Source: Oasisia sp. SBJ-2009
Taxonomy: Eukaryota > Annelida > Polychaeta > Sabellida > Siboglinidae
NCBI GenBank assembly: GCA_964017155.1
Contig: OZ024855.1
Location: forward strand, 558,001 to 622,000
Direction: 5' to 3'
DNA length: 64,000 nt
The notes beneath the pieces were generated by a model. That model had not been told where the DNA came from, searched no databases, and saw nothing but the letters and a program-made list of their open reading frames with translations. Positions within the stretch are counted from its first letter, which is position 1; each line of letters starts with the position of its first letter. Positions 35,665 to 48,811 of the stretch are shown here, one piece after another. Position numbers and translations under genes: made by a program.

Positions 35665-36207
35665 CAAATCGAGGAAAACGACAAAGTCCGATCCGTCTAC
35701 GGGGGATCAGTTTTGAGAATCGAGAGAAACGGCCAAGTTCGACGCGCCGGTCGGTCTTCTCGGGCGTATTCCACGCACGGAGTGTAACTACGACTCTCTC
35801 GACGAAACCAACTGACCGTGCGCGTCGTCTTGCCAACTTTTGGAAACAAATCGAGGAAAACGACAAAGTCCGATCCGTCTACGGGGGATCAGTTTTGAGA
35901 ATCGAGAGAAACGGCCAAGTTCGACGCGCCGGTCGGTCTTCTCGGGCGTGTGCCACGCAAGGGGTGTAACTACGACTCTCTCGACGAAACCAACTGACCG
36001 TGCGCGTCGTCTTGCCAACTTTTGGAAACAAATCGAGGAAAACGACAAAGTCCGATCCGTCTACGGGGGATCAGTTGGGGAAGTCTGTTTACATTCCTTT
36101 CAACAGAATTCCGTGCCGACCGCTGGGTAAACGGCGGGAGTAATAATGAACCACTAACTAGATGAGGTGACGAGGCATTTGGCGACCTTAACAGGGTGAT
36201 AGTTGCA
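35665..36207 (+). repeat. AAB trimer, 543 bp
   Basis: The second A starts at 35847. It has the same variants as the trimer at 2710, including CATTCCTTTC in B. Confidence 0.9.
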
Positions 36208-38397
36208 CAAATCGAGGAAAACGACAAAGTCCGATCCGTCTACGGGGGATCAGTTTTGAGAATCGAGAGAAACGGCCAAGTTCGACGCGCCGGTCGGTCT
36301 TCTCGGGCGTATTCCACGCACGGAGTGTAACTACGACTCTCTCGACGAAACCAACTGACCGTGCGCTTCGTCTTGCCAACTTTTGGAAACAAATCGAGGA
36401 AAACGAAAAAGTCCGATCCGTCTACGGGGGATCAGTTGGGGAAGCGTAAATGTCTGTTTACATTCTTTTCAACAGAATTCCGTGCCGACCGCTGGGCAAA
36501 CGGCGGGAGTAATAATGAACCACTAACCAGATGAGGTGACGAGGCATTTGGCGACCTTAACAGGGTGATAGTTGCACAAATCGAGGAAAACGACAAAGTC
36601 CGATCCGTCTACGGGGGATCAGTTTTGAGAATCGAGAGAAACGGCCAAGTTCGACGCGCCGGTCGGTCTTCTCGGGCGTATTCCACGCACGGAGTGTAAC
36701 TACGACTCTCTCGACGAAACCAACTGACCGTGCGCTTCGTCTTGCCAACTTTTGGAAACAAATCGAGGAAAACGAAAAAGTCCGATCCGTCTACGGGGGA
36801 TAAGTCGGGGAAGCGTAAATGTCTGTTTACATTCTTTTCAACAGAATTCCGTGCCGATCGCTGGGTAAACGGCGGGAGTAATAATGAACCACTAACTAGA
36901 TGAGGTGTCAAGACATTTGGCGACCTTAACAGGGTGATAGTTGCACAAATCGAGCAAAACGACAAAGTCCGATCCGCCTACGGGGGATCAGTTTTGAGAA
37001 TCGAGAGAAACGGCCAAGTTCGACGCGCCGGTCGGTCTTCTCTGGCGTGTGCCACGCAAGGGGTGTAACTACGACTCTCTCGACGAAACCAACTGACCGT
37101 GCGCGTCGTCTTGCCAACTTTTGGAAACAAATCGAGGAAAACGACAAAGTCCGATCCGTCTACGGGGGATCAGTTGGGGAAGTCTGTTTACATTCTTTTC
37201 AACAGAATTCCGTGCCGACCGCTGGGCAAACGGCGGGAGTAATAATGAACCACTAACCAGATGAGGTGACGAGGCATTTGGCGACCTTAACAGGGTGATA
37301 GTTGCACAAATCGAGGAAAACGACAAAGTCCGATCCGTCTACGGGGGATCAGTTTTGAGAATCGAGAGAAACAGCCAAGTTCGACGCGCCGGTCGGTCTT
37401 CTCGGGCGTATTCCACGCACGGAGTGTAACTACGACTCTCTCGACGAAACCAAATGACCGTGCGCGTCGTCTTGCCAACTTTTGGAAACAAATCGAGGAA
37501 AACGACAAAGTCCGAGCCGTCTACGGGGGATCAGTTGGGGAAGTTTGTTTACATTCTTTTCAACAGAATTCCGTGGCGACCGCTGGGTAAACGACGGGAG
37601 TAATAATGAACCACTAACTAGATGAGGTGACGAGGCATTTGGCGACCTTAACAGGGTGATAGTTGCACAAATCGAGGAAAACGACAAAGTCCGATCCGTC
37701 TACGGGGGATCAGTTTTGAGAATCGAGAGAAACGGCCAAGTTCGACGCGCCGGTCGGTCTTCTCGGGCGTATTCCACGCACGGAGTGTAACTACGACTCT
37801 CTCGACGAAACCAACTGACCGTGCGCTTCGTCTTGCCAACTTTTGGAAACAAATCGAGCAAAACGAAAAAGTCCGATCCGTCTACGGGGGATAAGTCGAG
37901 GAAGCGTAAATGTCTGTTTACATTCTTTTCAACAGAATTCCGTGCCGACCGCTGGGTAAACGGCGGGAGTAATAATGAACCACTAACTAGATGAGGTGTC
38001 AAGACATTTGGCGACCTTAACAGGGTGATAGTTGCACAAATCGAGCAAAACGACAAAGTCCGATACGTCTACGGGGGATCAGTTTTGAGAATCGAGAGAA
38101 ACGACCAAGTTCGACGCGCCGGTCGGTCTTCTCGGGCGTGTGCCACGCAAGGGGTGTAACTACGTCTCTCTCGACGAAACCAACTGACCGTGCGCGTCGT
38201 CTTGCCAACTTTTGGAAACAAATCGAGGAAAACGACAAAGTCCGATCCGTCTACGGGGGATCAGTTGGGGAAGTCTGTTTACATTCTTTTCAACACAATT
38301 CCGTGCCGACCGCTGAGTAAACGGCGGGAGTAATAATGAACCACTAACTAGATGAGGTGACGAGGCATTTGGCGACCTTAACAGGGTGATAGTTGCA
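36208..38397 (+). repeat. Variant-rich monomers (GGGATAAGTC, GCCGATCGC, AACAGCC)
   Basis: Starts are 36208 (369), 36577 (369, GGGATAAGTC and GCCGATCGC in B'), 36946 (361, GATCCGCC, CTCTGGCG), 37307 (361, AACAGCCAAG, GAGCCGTC), 37668 (369, B' with GAGCAAAACG and GATAAGTCGAGG) and 38037 (361, unit 9 type with GATACGTC and CTGAGTAAACGG). The 37307-38397 part resembles 51544-52634 at an offset of 14237. Confidence 0.83.
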
Positions 38398-40425
38398 CAA
38401 ATCGAGGAAAACGACAAAGTCCGATCCGTCTACGGGGGATCAGTTTTGAGAATCGAGAGAAACGGCCAAGTTCGACGCGCCGGTCGGTCTTCTCGGGCGT
38501 ATTCCACGCACGGAGTGTAACTACGACTCTCTCGACGAAACCAACTGACCGTGCGCTTCGTCTTGCCAACTTTTGGAAACAAATCGAGGAAAACGAAAAA
38601 GTCCGATCGGTCTACGGGGGATCAGTTGGGGAAGCGTAAATGTCTGTTTACATTCTTTTCAACAGAATTCCGTGCCGACCGCTGGGTAAACGGCGGGAGT
38701 AATAATGAACCACTAACTAGATGAGGTGTCAAGACATTTGGCGACCTAAACAGGGTGATAGTTGCACAAATCGAGCAAAACGACAAAGTCCGATCCGTCT
38801 ACGGGGGATCAGTTTTGAGAATCGAGAGAAACGGCCAAGTTCGACGCGCCGGTCGGTCTTCTCGGGCGTGTGCCACGCAAGGGGTGTAACTACGACTCTC
38901 TCGACGAAACCAACTGACCGTGCGCGTCGTCTTGCCAACTTTTGGAAACAAATCGAGGAAAACGACAAAGTCCGATCCGTCTACGGGGGATCAGTTGTGG
39001 AAGTCTGTTTACATTCTTTTCAACAGAATTCCGTGCCGACCGCTGGGCAAACGGCGGGAGTAATAATGAACCACTAACCAGATGAGGTGACGAGGCATTT
39101 GGCGACCTTAACAGGGTGATAGTTGCACAAATCGAGGAAAACGACAAAGTCCGATCCGTCTACGGGGGATCAGTTTTGAGAATCGAGAGAAACGGCCAAG
39201 TTGGACGCGCCGGTCGGTCTTCTCGGGCGTATTCCACGCACGGAGTGTAACTACGACTCTCTCGACGAAACCAACTGACCGTGCGCGTCGTCTTGCCAAC
39301 TTTTGGAAACAAATCGAGGAAAACGACAAAGTCCGATCCGTCTACGGGGGATCAGTTGGGGAAGTTTGTTTACATTATTTTCAACATAATTCCGTGGCGA
39401 CCGCTGGGTAAACGGCGGGAGTAATAATGAACCACTAACTAGATGAGGTGACGAGGCATTTGGCGACCTTAACAGGGTGATAGTTGCACAAATCGAGGAA
39501 AACGACAAAGTCCGATCCGTCTACGGGGGATCAGTTTTGAGAATCGAGAGAAACGGCCAAGTTCGACGCGCCGGTCGGTCTTCTCGGGCGTATTCCACGC
39601 ACGGAGTGTAACTACGACTCTCTCGACGAAACCAACTGACCGTGCGCGTCGTCTTGCCAACTTTTGGAAACAAATCGAGGAAAACGACAAAGTCCGATCC
39701 GTCTACGGGGGATCAGTTTTGAGAATCGAGAGAAACGGCCAAGTTCGACGCGCCGGTCGGTCTTCTCGGGCGTGTGCCACGCAAGGGGTGTAACTACGAC
39801 TCTCTCGACGAAACCAACTGACCGTGCGCGTCGTCTTGCCACTTTTGGAAACAAATCGAGGAAAACGACAAAGTCCGATCCGTCTACGGGGGATCAGTTG
39901 GGGAAGTCTGTTTACATTCCTTTCAACAGAATTCCGTGCCGACCGCTGGGTAAACGGCGGGAGTAATAATGAACCACTAACTAGATGAGGTGACGAGGCA
40001 TTTGGCGACCTTAACAGGGTGATAGTTGCACAAATCGAGGAAAACGACAAAGCCCGATCCGTCTACGGGGGATCAGTTTTGAGAATCGAGAGAAACGGCC
40101 AAGTTCGACGCGCCGGTCGGTCTTCTCGGGCGTATTCCACGCACGGAGTGTAACTACGACTCTCTCGACGAAACCAACTGACCGTGCGCTTCGTCTTGCC
40201 AACTTTTGGAAACAAATCGAGGAAAACGAAAAAGTCCGATCCGTCTACGGGGGATCAGTTGGGGAAGCGTAAATGTCTGTTTACATTCTTTTCAACAGAA
40301 TTCCGTGCCGACCGCTGGGCAAACGGCGGGAGTAATAATGAACCACTAACCAGATGAGGTGACGAGGCATTTGGCGACCTTAACAGGGTGATAGTTGCAC
40401 AAATCGAGGAAAACGACAAAGTCCG
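38398..40425 (+). repeat. Units 1, 2, GTTGGACG monomer, AAB, hybrid and start of unit 6
   Basis: Starts are 38398 (1), 38767 (2, with CAGTTGTGGAAG), 39128 (GTTGGACG), 39489 (AAB, 542), 40031 (hybrid, with AAGCCCGATCC) and 40400 (unit 6). The same order returns at 43177 (offset 4779) and 47722. Confidence 0.84.
39489..40030 (+). repeat. AAB trimer with one-base deletion, 542 bp
   Basis: The second A starts at 39671 and has CTTGCCACTTTTGG at its end, one A fewer than the usual CTTGCCAACTTTTGG. The B has CATTCCTTTC. Confidence 0.9.
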
Positions 40426-40760
40426 ATCCGTCTACGGGGGATCAGTTTTGAGAATCGAGAGAAACGGCCAAGTTCGACGCGCCGGTCGGTCTTCTCGGGC
40501 GTATTCCACGCACGGAGTTTAACTACGACTCTATCGACGAAACCAACTGACCGTGCGCGTCGTCTTGCCAACTTTTGGAAACAAATCGAGGAAAACGACA
40601 AAGTCCGATCCGTCTACGGGGGATCAGTTGGGGAAGTTTGTTTACATTCTTTTCAACATAATTCCGTGGCGACCGCTGGGTAAACGGCGGGAGTAATAAT
40701 GAACCACTAACTAGATGAGGTGACGAGGCATTTGGCGACCTTAACAGGGTGATAGTTGCA

Positions 40761-41302
40761 CAAATCGAGGAAAACGACAAAGTCCGATCCGTCTACGGGG
40801 GATCAGTTTTGAGAATCGAGAGAAACGGCCAAGTTCGACGCGCCGGTCGGTCTTCTCGGGCGTATTCCACGCACGGAGTGTAACTACGACTCTCTCGACG
40901 AAACCAACTGACCGTGCGCGTCGTCTTGCCAACTTTTGGAAACAAATCGAGGAAAACGACAAAGTCCGATCCGTCTACGGGGGATCAGTTTTGAGAATCG
41001 AGAGAAACGGCCAAGTTCGACGCGCCGGTCGGTCTTCTCGGGCGTGTGCCACGCAAGGGGTGTAACTACGACTCTCTCGACGAAACCAACTGACCGTGCG
41101 CGTCGTCTTGCCACTTTTGGAAACAAATCGAGGAAAACGACAAAGTCCGATCCGTCTACGGGGGATCAGTTGGGGAAGTCTGTTTACATTCCTTTCAACA
41201 GAATTCCGTGCCGACCGCTGGGTAAACGGCGGGAGTAATAATGAACCACTAACTAGATGAGGTGTCAAGACATTTGGCGACCTTAACAGGGTGATAGTTG
41301 CA
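40761..41302 (+). repeat. AAB trimer with one-base deletion, 542 bp
   Basis: The second A starts at 40943 and carries the GCCACTTTTGG deletion. The B has CATTCCTTTC and then GTGTCAAGAC. Confidence 0.9.
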
Positions 41303-41928
41303 CAAATCGAGCAAAACGACAAAGTCCGATACGTCTACGGGGGATCAGTTTTGAGAATCGAGAGAAACGACCAAGTTCGACGCGCCGGTCGGTCTTCTCG
41401 GGCGTGTGCCACGCAAGGGGTGTAACTACGTCTCTCTCGACGAAACCAACTGACCGTGCGCGTCGTCTTGCCAACTTTTGGAAACAAATCGAGGAAAACG
41501 ACAAAGTCCGATCCGTCTACGGGGGATCAGTTGGGGAAGTCTGTTTACATTCTTTTCAACAGAATTCCGTGCCGACCGCTGAGTAAACGGCGGGAGTAAT
41601 AATGAACCACTAACTAGATGAGGTGACGAGGCATTTGGCGACCTTAACAGGGTGATAGTTGCACAAATCGAGGAAAACGACAAAGTCCGATCCGTCTACG
41701 GGGGATCAGTTTTGAGAATCGAGAGAAACGGCCAAGTTCGACGCGCCGGTCGGTCTTCTCGGGCGTATTCCACGCACGGAGTGTAACTACGACTCTCTCG
41801 ACGAAACCAACTGACCGTGCGCTTCGTCTTGCCAACTTTTGGAAACAAATCGAGGAAAACGAAAAAGTCCGATCCGTCTACGGGGGATCAGTTGGGGAAG
41901 CGTAAATGTCTGTTTACATTCTTTTCAA

Positions 41929-41948
41929 CAGAATTCCGATCCGTCTAC
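41929..41948 (+). other. Illegitimate recombination junction
   Basis: CAGAATTCCG from B' is joined directly to ATCCGTCTAC from the start of A. Against a regular B'-to-A passage 120 bp are missing. Both parents have TCCG at the joint (AATTCCG and AAGTCCG), so the junction has 4 bp of microhomology. Confidence 0.9.
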
Positions 41949-42273
41949 GGGGGATCAGTTTTGAGAATCGAGAGAAACGGCCAAGTTCGACGCGCCGGTC
42001 GGTCTTCTCGGGCGTATTCCACGCACGGAGTTTAACTACGACTCTATCGACGAAACCAACTGACCGTGCGCGTCGTCTTGCCAACTTTTGGAAACAAATC
42101 GAGGAAAACGACAAAGTCCGATCCGTCTACGGGGGATCAGTTGGGGAAGTTTGTTTACATTCTTTTCAACATAATTCCGTGGCGACCGCTGGGTAAACGG
42201 CGGGAGTAATAATGAACCACTAACTAGATGAGGTGACGAGGCATTTGGCGACCTTAACAGGGTGATAGTTGCA

Positions 42274-42815
42274 CAAATCGAGGAAAACGACAAAGTCCGA
42301 TCCGTCTACGGGGGATCAGTTTTGAGAATCGAGAGAAACGGCCAAGTTCGACGCGCCGGTCGGTCTTCTCGGGCGTATTCCACGCACGGAGTGTAACTAC
42401 GACTCTCTCGACGAAACCAACTGACCGTGCGCGTCGTCTTGCCAACTTTTGGAAACAAATCGAGGAAAACGACAAAGTCCGATCCGTCTACGGGGGATCA
42501 GTTTTGAGAATCGAGAGAAACGGCCAAGTTCGACGCGCCGGTCGGTCTTCTCGGGCGTGTGCCACGCAAGGGGTGTAACTACGACTCTCTCGACGAAACC
42601 AACTGACCGTGCGCGTCGTCTTGCCACTTTTGGAAACAAATCGAGGAAAACGACAAAGTCCGATCCGTCTACGGGGGATCAGTTGGGGAAGTCTGTTTAC
42701 ATTCCTTTCAACAGAATTCCGTGCCGACCGCTGGGTAAACGGCGGGAGTAATAATGAACCACTAACTAGATGAGGTGTCAAGACATTTGGCGACCTTAAC
42801 AGGGTGATAGTTGCA
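42274..42815 (+). repeat. AAB trimer with one-base deletion, 542 bp
   Basis: The second A starts at 42456. This is the copy of the 40761 trimer in the 1513-bp duplication. Confidence 0.9.
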
Positions 42816-43176
42816 CAAATCGAGCAAAACGACAAAGTCCGATACGTCTACGGGGGATCAGTTTTGAGAATCGAGAGAAACGACCAAGTTCGACGCGCCG
42901 GTCGGTCTTCTCGGGCGTGTGCCACGCAAGGGGTGTAACTACGTCTCTCTCGACGAAACCAACTGACCGTGCGCGTCGTCTTGCCAACTTTTGGAAACAA
43001 ATCGAGGAAAACGACAAAGTCCGATCCGTCTACGGGGGATCAGTTGGGGAAGTCTGTTTACATTCTTTTCAACAGAATTCCGTGCCGACCGCTGAGTAAA
43101 CGGCGGGAGTAATAATGAACCACTAACTAGATGAGGTGACGAGGCATTTGGCGACCTTAACAGGGTGATAGTTGCA

Positions 43177-46100
43177 CAAATCGAGGAAAACGACAAAGTC
43201 CGATCCGTCTACGGGGGATCAGTTTTGAGAATCGAGAGAAACGGCCAAGTTCGACGCGCCGGTCGGTCTTCTCGGGCGTATTCCACGCACGGAGTGTAAC
43301 TACGACTCTCTCGACGAAACCAACTGACCGTGCGCTTCGTCTTGCCAACTTTTGGAAACAAATCGAGGAAAACGAAAAAGTCCGATCCGTCTACGGGGGA
43401 TCAGTTGGGGAAGCGTAAATGTCTGTTTACATTCTTTTCAACAGAATTCCGTGCCGACCGCTGGGTAAACGGCGGGAGTAATAATGAACCACTAACTAGA
43501 TGAGGTGTCAAGACATTTGGCGACCTAAACAGGGTGATAGTTGCACAAATCGAGCAAAACGACAAAGTCCGATCCGTCTACGGGGGATCAGTTTTGAGAA
43601 TCGAGAGAAACGGCCAAGTTCGACGCGCCGGTCGGTCTTCTCGGGCGTGTGCCACGCAAGGGGTGTAACTACGACTCTCTCGACGAAACCAACTGACCGT
43701 GCGCGTCGTCTTGCCAACTTTTGGAAACAAATCGAGGAAAACGACAAAGTCCGATCCGTCTACGGGGGATCAGTTGGGGAAGTCTGTTTACATTCTTTTC
43801 AACAGAATTCCGTGCCGACCGCTGGGCAAACGGCGGGAGTAATAATGAACCACTAACCAGATGAGGTGACGAGGCATTTGGCGACCTTAACAGGGTGATA
43901 GTTGCACAAATCGAGGAAAACGACAAAGTCCGATCCGTCTACGGGGGATCAGTTTTGAGAATCGAGAGAAACGGCCAAGTTGGACGCGCCGGTCGGTCTT
44001 CTCGGGCGTATTCCACGCACGGAGTGTAACTACGACTCTCTCGACGAAACCAACTGACCGTGCGCGTCGTCTTGCCAACTTTTGGAAACAAATCGAGGAA
44101 AACGACAAAGTCCGATCCGTCTACGGGGGATCAGTTGGGGAAGTTTGTTTACATTATTTTCAACATAATTCCGTGGCGACCGCTGGGTAAACGGCGGGAG
44201 TAATAATGAACCACTAACTAGATGAGGTGACGAGGCATTTGGCGACCTTAACAGGGTGATAGTTGCACAAATCGAGGAAAACGACAAAGTCCGATCCGTC
44301 TACGGGGGATCAGTTTTGAGAATCGAGAGAAACGGCCAAGTTCGACGCGCCGGTCGGTCTTCTCGGGCGTATTCCACGCACGGAGTGTAACTACGACTCT
44401 CTCGACGAAACCAACTGACCGTGCGCGTCGTCTTGCCAACTTTTGGAAACAAATCGAGGAAAACGACAAAGTCCGATCCGTCTACGGGGGATCAGTTTTG
44501 AGAATCGAGAGAAACGGCCAAGTTCGACGCGCCGGTCGGTCTTCTCGGGCGTGTGCCACGCAAGGGGTGTAACTACGACTCTCTCGACGAAACCAACTGA
44601 CCGTGCGCGTCGTCTTGCCACTTTTGGAAACAAATCGAGGAAAACGACAAAGTCCGATCCGTCTACGGGGGATCAGTTGGTGAAGTCTGTTTACATTCCT
44701 TTCAACAGAATTCCGTGCCGACCGCTGGGTAAACGGCGGGAGTAATAATGAACCACTAACTAGATGAGGTGACGAGGCATTTGGCGACCTTAACAGGGTG
44801 ATAGTTGCACAAATCGAGGAAAACGACAAAGTCCGATCCGTCTACGGGGGATCAGTTTTGAGAATCGAGAGAAACGGCCAAGTTCGACGCGCCGGTCGCT
44901 CTTCTCGGGCGTATTCCACGCACGGAGTGTAACTACGACTCTCTCGACGAAACCAACTGACCGTGCGCTTCGTCTTGCCAACTTTTGGAAACAAATCGAG
45001 GAAAACGAAAAAGTCCGATCCGTCTACGGGGGATCAGTTGGGGAAGCGTAAATGTCTGTTTACATTCTTTTCAACAGAATTCCGTGCCGACCGCTGGGCA
45101 AACGGCGGGAGTAATAATGAACCACTAACCAGATGAGGTGACGAGGCATTTGGCGACCTTAACAGGGTGATAGTTGCACAAATCGAGGAAAACGACAAAG
45201 TCCGATCCGTCTACGGGGGATCAGTTTTGAGAATCGAGAGAAACGGCCAAGTTCGACGCGCCGGTCGGTCTTCTCGGGCGTATTCCACGCACGGAGTTTA
45301 ACTACGACTCTATCGACGAAACCAACTGACCGTGCGCGTCGTCTTGCCAACTTTTGGAAACAAATCGAGGAAAACGACGAAGTCCGATCCGTCTACGGGG
45401 GATCAGTTGGGGAAGTTTGTTTACATTCTTTTCAACAGAATTCCGTGGCGACCGCTGGGTAAACGGCGGGAGTAATAATGAACCACTAACTAGATGAGGT
45501 GACGAGGCATTTGGCGACCTTAACAGGGTGATAGTTGCACAAATCGAGGAAAACAACAAAGTCCGATCCGTCTACGGGGGATCAGTTTTGAGAATCGAGA
45601 GAAACGGCCAAGTTCGACGCGCCGGTCGGTCTTCTCGGGCGTATTCCACGCACGGAGTGTAACTACGACTCTCTCGACGAAACCAACTGACCGTGCGCTT
45701 CGTCTTGCCAACTTTTGGAAACAAATCGAGGAAAACGAAAAAGTCCGATCCGTCTACGGGGGATAAGTCGGGGAAGCGTAAATGTCTGTTTACATTCTTT
45801 TCAACAGAATTCCGTGCCGATCGCTGGGTAAACGGCGGGAGTAATAATGAACCACTAACTAGATGAGGTGTCAAGACATTTGGCGACCTTAACAGGGTGA
45901 TAGTTGCACAAATCGAGCAAAACGACAAAGTCCGATCCGTCTACGGGGGATCAGTTTTGAGAATCGAGAGAAACGGCCAAGTTCGACGCGCCGGTCGGTC
46001 TTCTCGGGCGTGTGCCACGCAAGGGGTGTAACTACGACTCTCTCGACGAAACCAACTGACCGTGCGCGTCGTCTTGCCAACTTTTGGAAACAAATCGAGG

Positions 46101-47721
46101 AAAACGACAAAGTCCGATCCGTCTACGGGGGATCAGTTGGGGAAGTCTGTTTACATTCTTTTCAACAGAATTCCGTGGCGACCGCTGGGTAAACGGCGGG
46201 AGTAACAATGAACCACTAACTAGATGAGGTGACGAGGCATTTGGCGACCTTAACAGGGTGATAGTTGCACAAATCGATGAAAACGACAAAGTCCGATCCG
46301 TCTACGGGGGATCAGTTTTGAGAATCGAGAGAAACGGCCAAGTTCGACGCGCCGGTCGGTCTTCTCGGGCGTATTCCACGCTCGGAGTGTAACTACGACT
46401 CTCTCGACGAAACCAACTGACCGTAGGCGTCGTCTTGCCAACTTTTGGAAACAAATCGAGGAAAACGACAAAGTCCGATCCGTCTACGGGGGATCAGTTG
46501 GGGAAGCGTAAATGTCTGTTTACATTCTTTTCAACAGAATTCCGTGCCGACCGCTGGGTAAACGGCGGGAGTAATAATGAACCACTAACTAGATGAGGTG
46601 TCAAGACATTTGGCGACCTAAACAGGGTGATAGTTGCACAAATCGAGCAAAACGACAAAGTCCGATCCGTCTACGGGGGATCAGTTTTGAGAATCGAGAG
46701 AAACGGCCAAGTTCGACGCGCCGGTCGGTCTTCTCGGGCGTGTGCCACGCAAGGGTTGTAACTACGACTCTCTCGACGAAACCAACTGACCGTGCGCGTC
46801 GTCTTGCCAACTTTTGGAAACAAATCGAGGAAAACGACAAAGTCCGATCCGTCTACGGGGGATCAGTTGGGGAAGTCTGTTTACATTGTTTTCAACAGAA
46901 TTCCGTGCCGACCGCTGGGCAAACGGCGGGAGTAATAATGAACCACTAACCAGATGAGGTGACGAGGCATTTGGCGACCTTAACAGGGTGATAGTTGCAC
47001 AAATCGAGGAAAACGACAAAGTCCGATCCGTCTACGGGGGATCAGTTTTGAGAATCGAGAGAAACGGCCAAGTTCGACGCGCCGGTCGGTCTTCTCGGGC
47101 GTATTCCACGCACGGAGTTTAACTACGACTCTATCGACGAAACCAACTGACCGTGCGCGTCGTCTTGCCAACTTTTGGAAACAAATCGAGGAAAACGACA
47201 AAGTCCGATCCGTCTACGGGGGATCAGTTGGGGAAGTTTGTTTACATTCTTTTCAACAGAATTCCGTGCCGACCGCTGGGTAAACGGCGGGAGTAATAAT
47301 GAACCACTAACTAGATGAGGTGTCAAGACATTTGGCGACCTTAACAGGGTGATAGTTGCACAAATCGAGCAAAACGACAAAGTCCGATACGTCTACGGGG
47401 GATCAGTTTTGAGAATCGAGAGAAACGACCAAGTTCGACGCGCCGGTCGGTCTTCTCGGGCGTGTGCCACGCAAGGGGTGTAACTACGTCTCTCTCGACG
47501 AAACCAACTGACCGTGCGCGTCGTCTTGCCAACTTTTGGAAACAAATCGAGGAAAACGACAAAGTCCGATCCGTCTACGGGGGATCAGTTGGGGAAGTCT
47601 GTTTACATTCTTTTCAACAGAATTCCGTGCCGACCGCTGAGTAAACGGCGGGAGTAATAATGAACCACTAACTAGATGAGGTGACGAGGCATTTGGCGAC
47701 CTTAACAGGGTGATAGTTGCA
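43177..47721 (+). repeat. Twelve-monomer HOR, 4545 bp, copy 1
   Basis: Monomer lengths are 369, 361, 361, 542, 369, 361, 369, 361, 369, 361, 361, 361. Markers in order: unit 1, unit 2, GTTGGACG, AAB, GTCGCTCTTC hybrid, unit 6 (with GACGAAGTCC), GGGATAAGTC, GAGTAACAATG, CGCTCGG, CATTGTTTTC, unit 6, unit 9 type with CTGAGTAAACGG. The order returns at 47722. Confidence 0.86.
44268..44809 (+). repeat. AAB trimer with one-base deletion, 542 bp
   Basis: The second A starts at 44450. The B has CAGTTGGTGAAG and CATTCCTTTC. Confidence 0.9.
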
Positions 47722-48230
47722 CAAATCGAGGAAAACGACAAAGTCCGATCCGTCTACGGGGGATCAGTTTTGAGAATCGAGAGAAACGGCCAAGTTCGAC
47801 GCGCCGGTCGGTCTTCTCGGGCGTATTCCACGCACGGAGTGTAACTACGACTCTCTCGACGAAACCAACTGACCGTGCGCTTCGTCTTGCCAACTTTTGG
47901 AAACAAATCGAGGAAAACGAAAAAGTCCGATCCGTCTACGGGGGATCAGTTGGGGAAGCGTAAATGTCTGTTTACATTCTTTTCAACAGAATTCCGTGCC
48001 GACCGCTGGGTAAACGGCGGGAGTAATAATGAACCACTAACTAGATGAGGTGTCAAGACATTTGGCGACCTAAACAGGGTGATAGTTGCACAAATCGAGC
48101 AAAACGACAAAGTCCGATCCGTCTACGGGGGATCAGTTTTGAGAATCGAGAGAAACGGCCAAGTTCGACGCGCCGGTCGGTCTTCTCGGGCGTGTGCCAC
48201 GCAAGGGGTGTAACTACGACTCTCTCGACG

Positions 48231-48240
48231 AAACAACTGA
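48231..48240 (+). other. Private one-base deletion
   Basis: GAAACAACTG replaces GAAACCAACTG in the A that starts at 48091, giving a 360-bp monomer. I saw it in no other copy, so it is recent or a sequencing error. Confidence 0.8.
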
Positions 48241-48811
48241 CCGTGCGCGTCGTCTTGCCAACTTTTGGAAACAAATCGAGGAAAACGACAAAGTCCGATC
48301 CGTCTACGGGGGATCAGTTGGGGAAGTCTGTTTACATTCTTTTCAACAGAATTCCGTGCCGACCGCTGGGCAAACGGCGGGAGTAATAATGAACCACTAA
48401 CCAGATGAGGTGACGAGGCATTTGGCGACCTTAACAGGGTGATAGTTGCACAAATCGAGGAAAACGACAAAGTCCGATCCGTCTACGGGGGATCAGTTTT
48501 GAGAATCGAGAGAAACGGCCAAGTTGGACGCGCCGGTCGGTCTTCTCGGGCGTATTCCACGCACGGAGTGTAACTACGACTCTCTCGACGAAACCAACTG
48601 ACCGTGCGCGTCGTCTTGCCAACTTTTGGAAACAAATCGAGGAAAACGACAAAGTCCGATCCGTCTACGGGGGATCAGTTGGGGAAGTTTGTTTACATTA
48701 TTTTCAACATAATTCCGTGGCGACCGCTGGGTAAACGGCGGGAGTAATAATGAACCACTAACTAGATGAGGTGACGAGGCATTTGGCGACCTTAACAGGG
48801 TGATAGTTGCA

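Larger units (their letters stand above)
32579..36207 (+). repeat. Unit 4-like monomer plus two tandem copies of a ~1.63-kb block
   Basis: After the monomer at 32579 (GATCCGCC, with GATCAGGTTTG) the order at 1627-3252 appears twice, starting at 32948 and 34582 (1634 bp apart). Each copy has the AATCTAGAG monomer, the GTTGGACG monomer and an AAB trimer. The first copy ends in a B' hybrid (551-bp trimer), and the second keeps the CATTCCTTTC B seen at 2710. Confidence 0.87.
40426..43451 (+). repeat. Tandem duplication of 1513 bp (40426-41938 and 41939-43451)
   Basis: The content of 40426-41938 (unit 6, AAB trimer, unit 9 type with GATACGTC and CTGAGTAAACGG, unit 1) is repeated at 41939-43451 at an exact offset of 1513. 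The junction at 41938/41939 joins the B' sequence CAGAATTCCG to ATCCGTCTACGG of A, so the two copies do not meet at equivalent points of the monomer. Confidence 0.92.
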
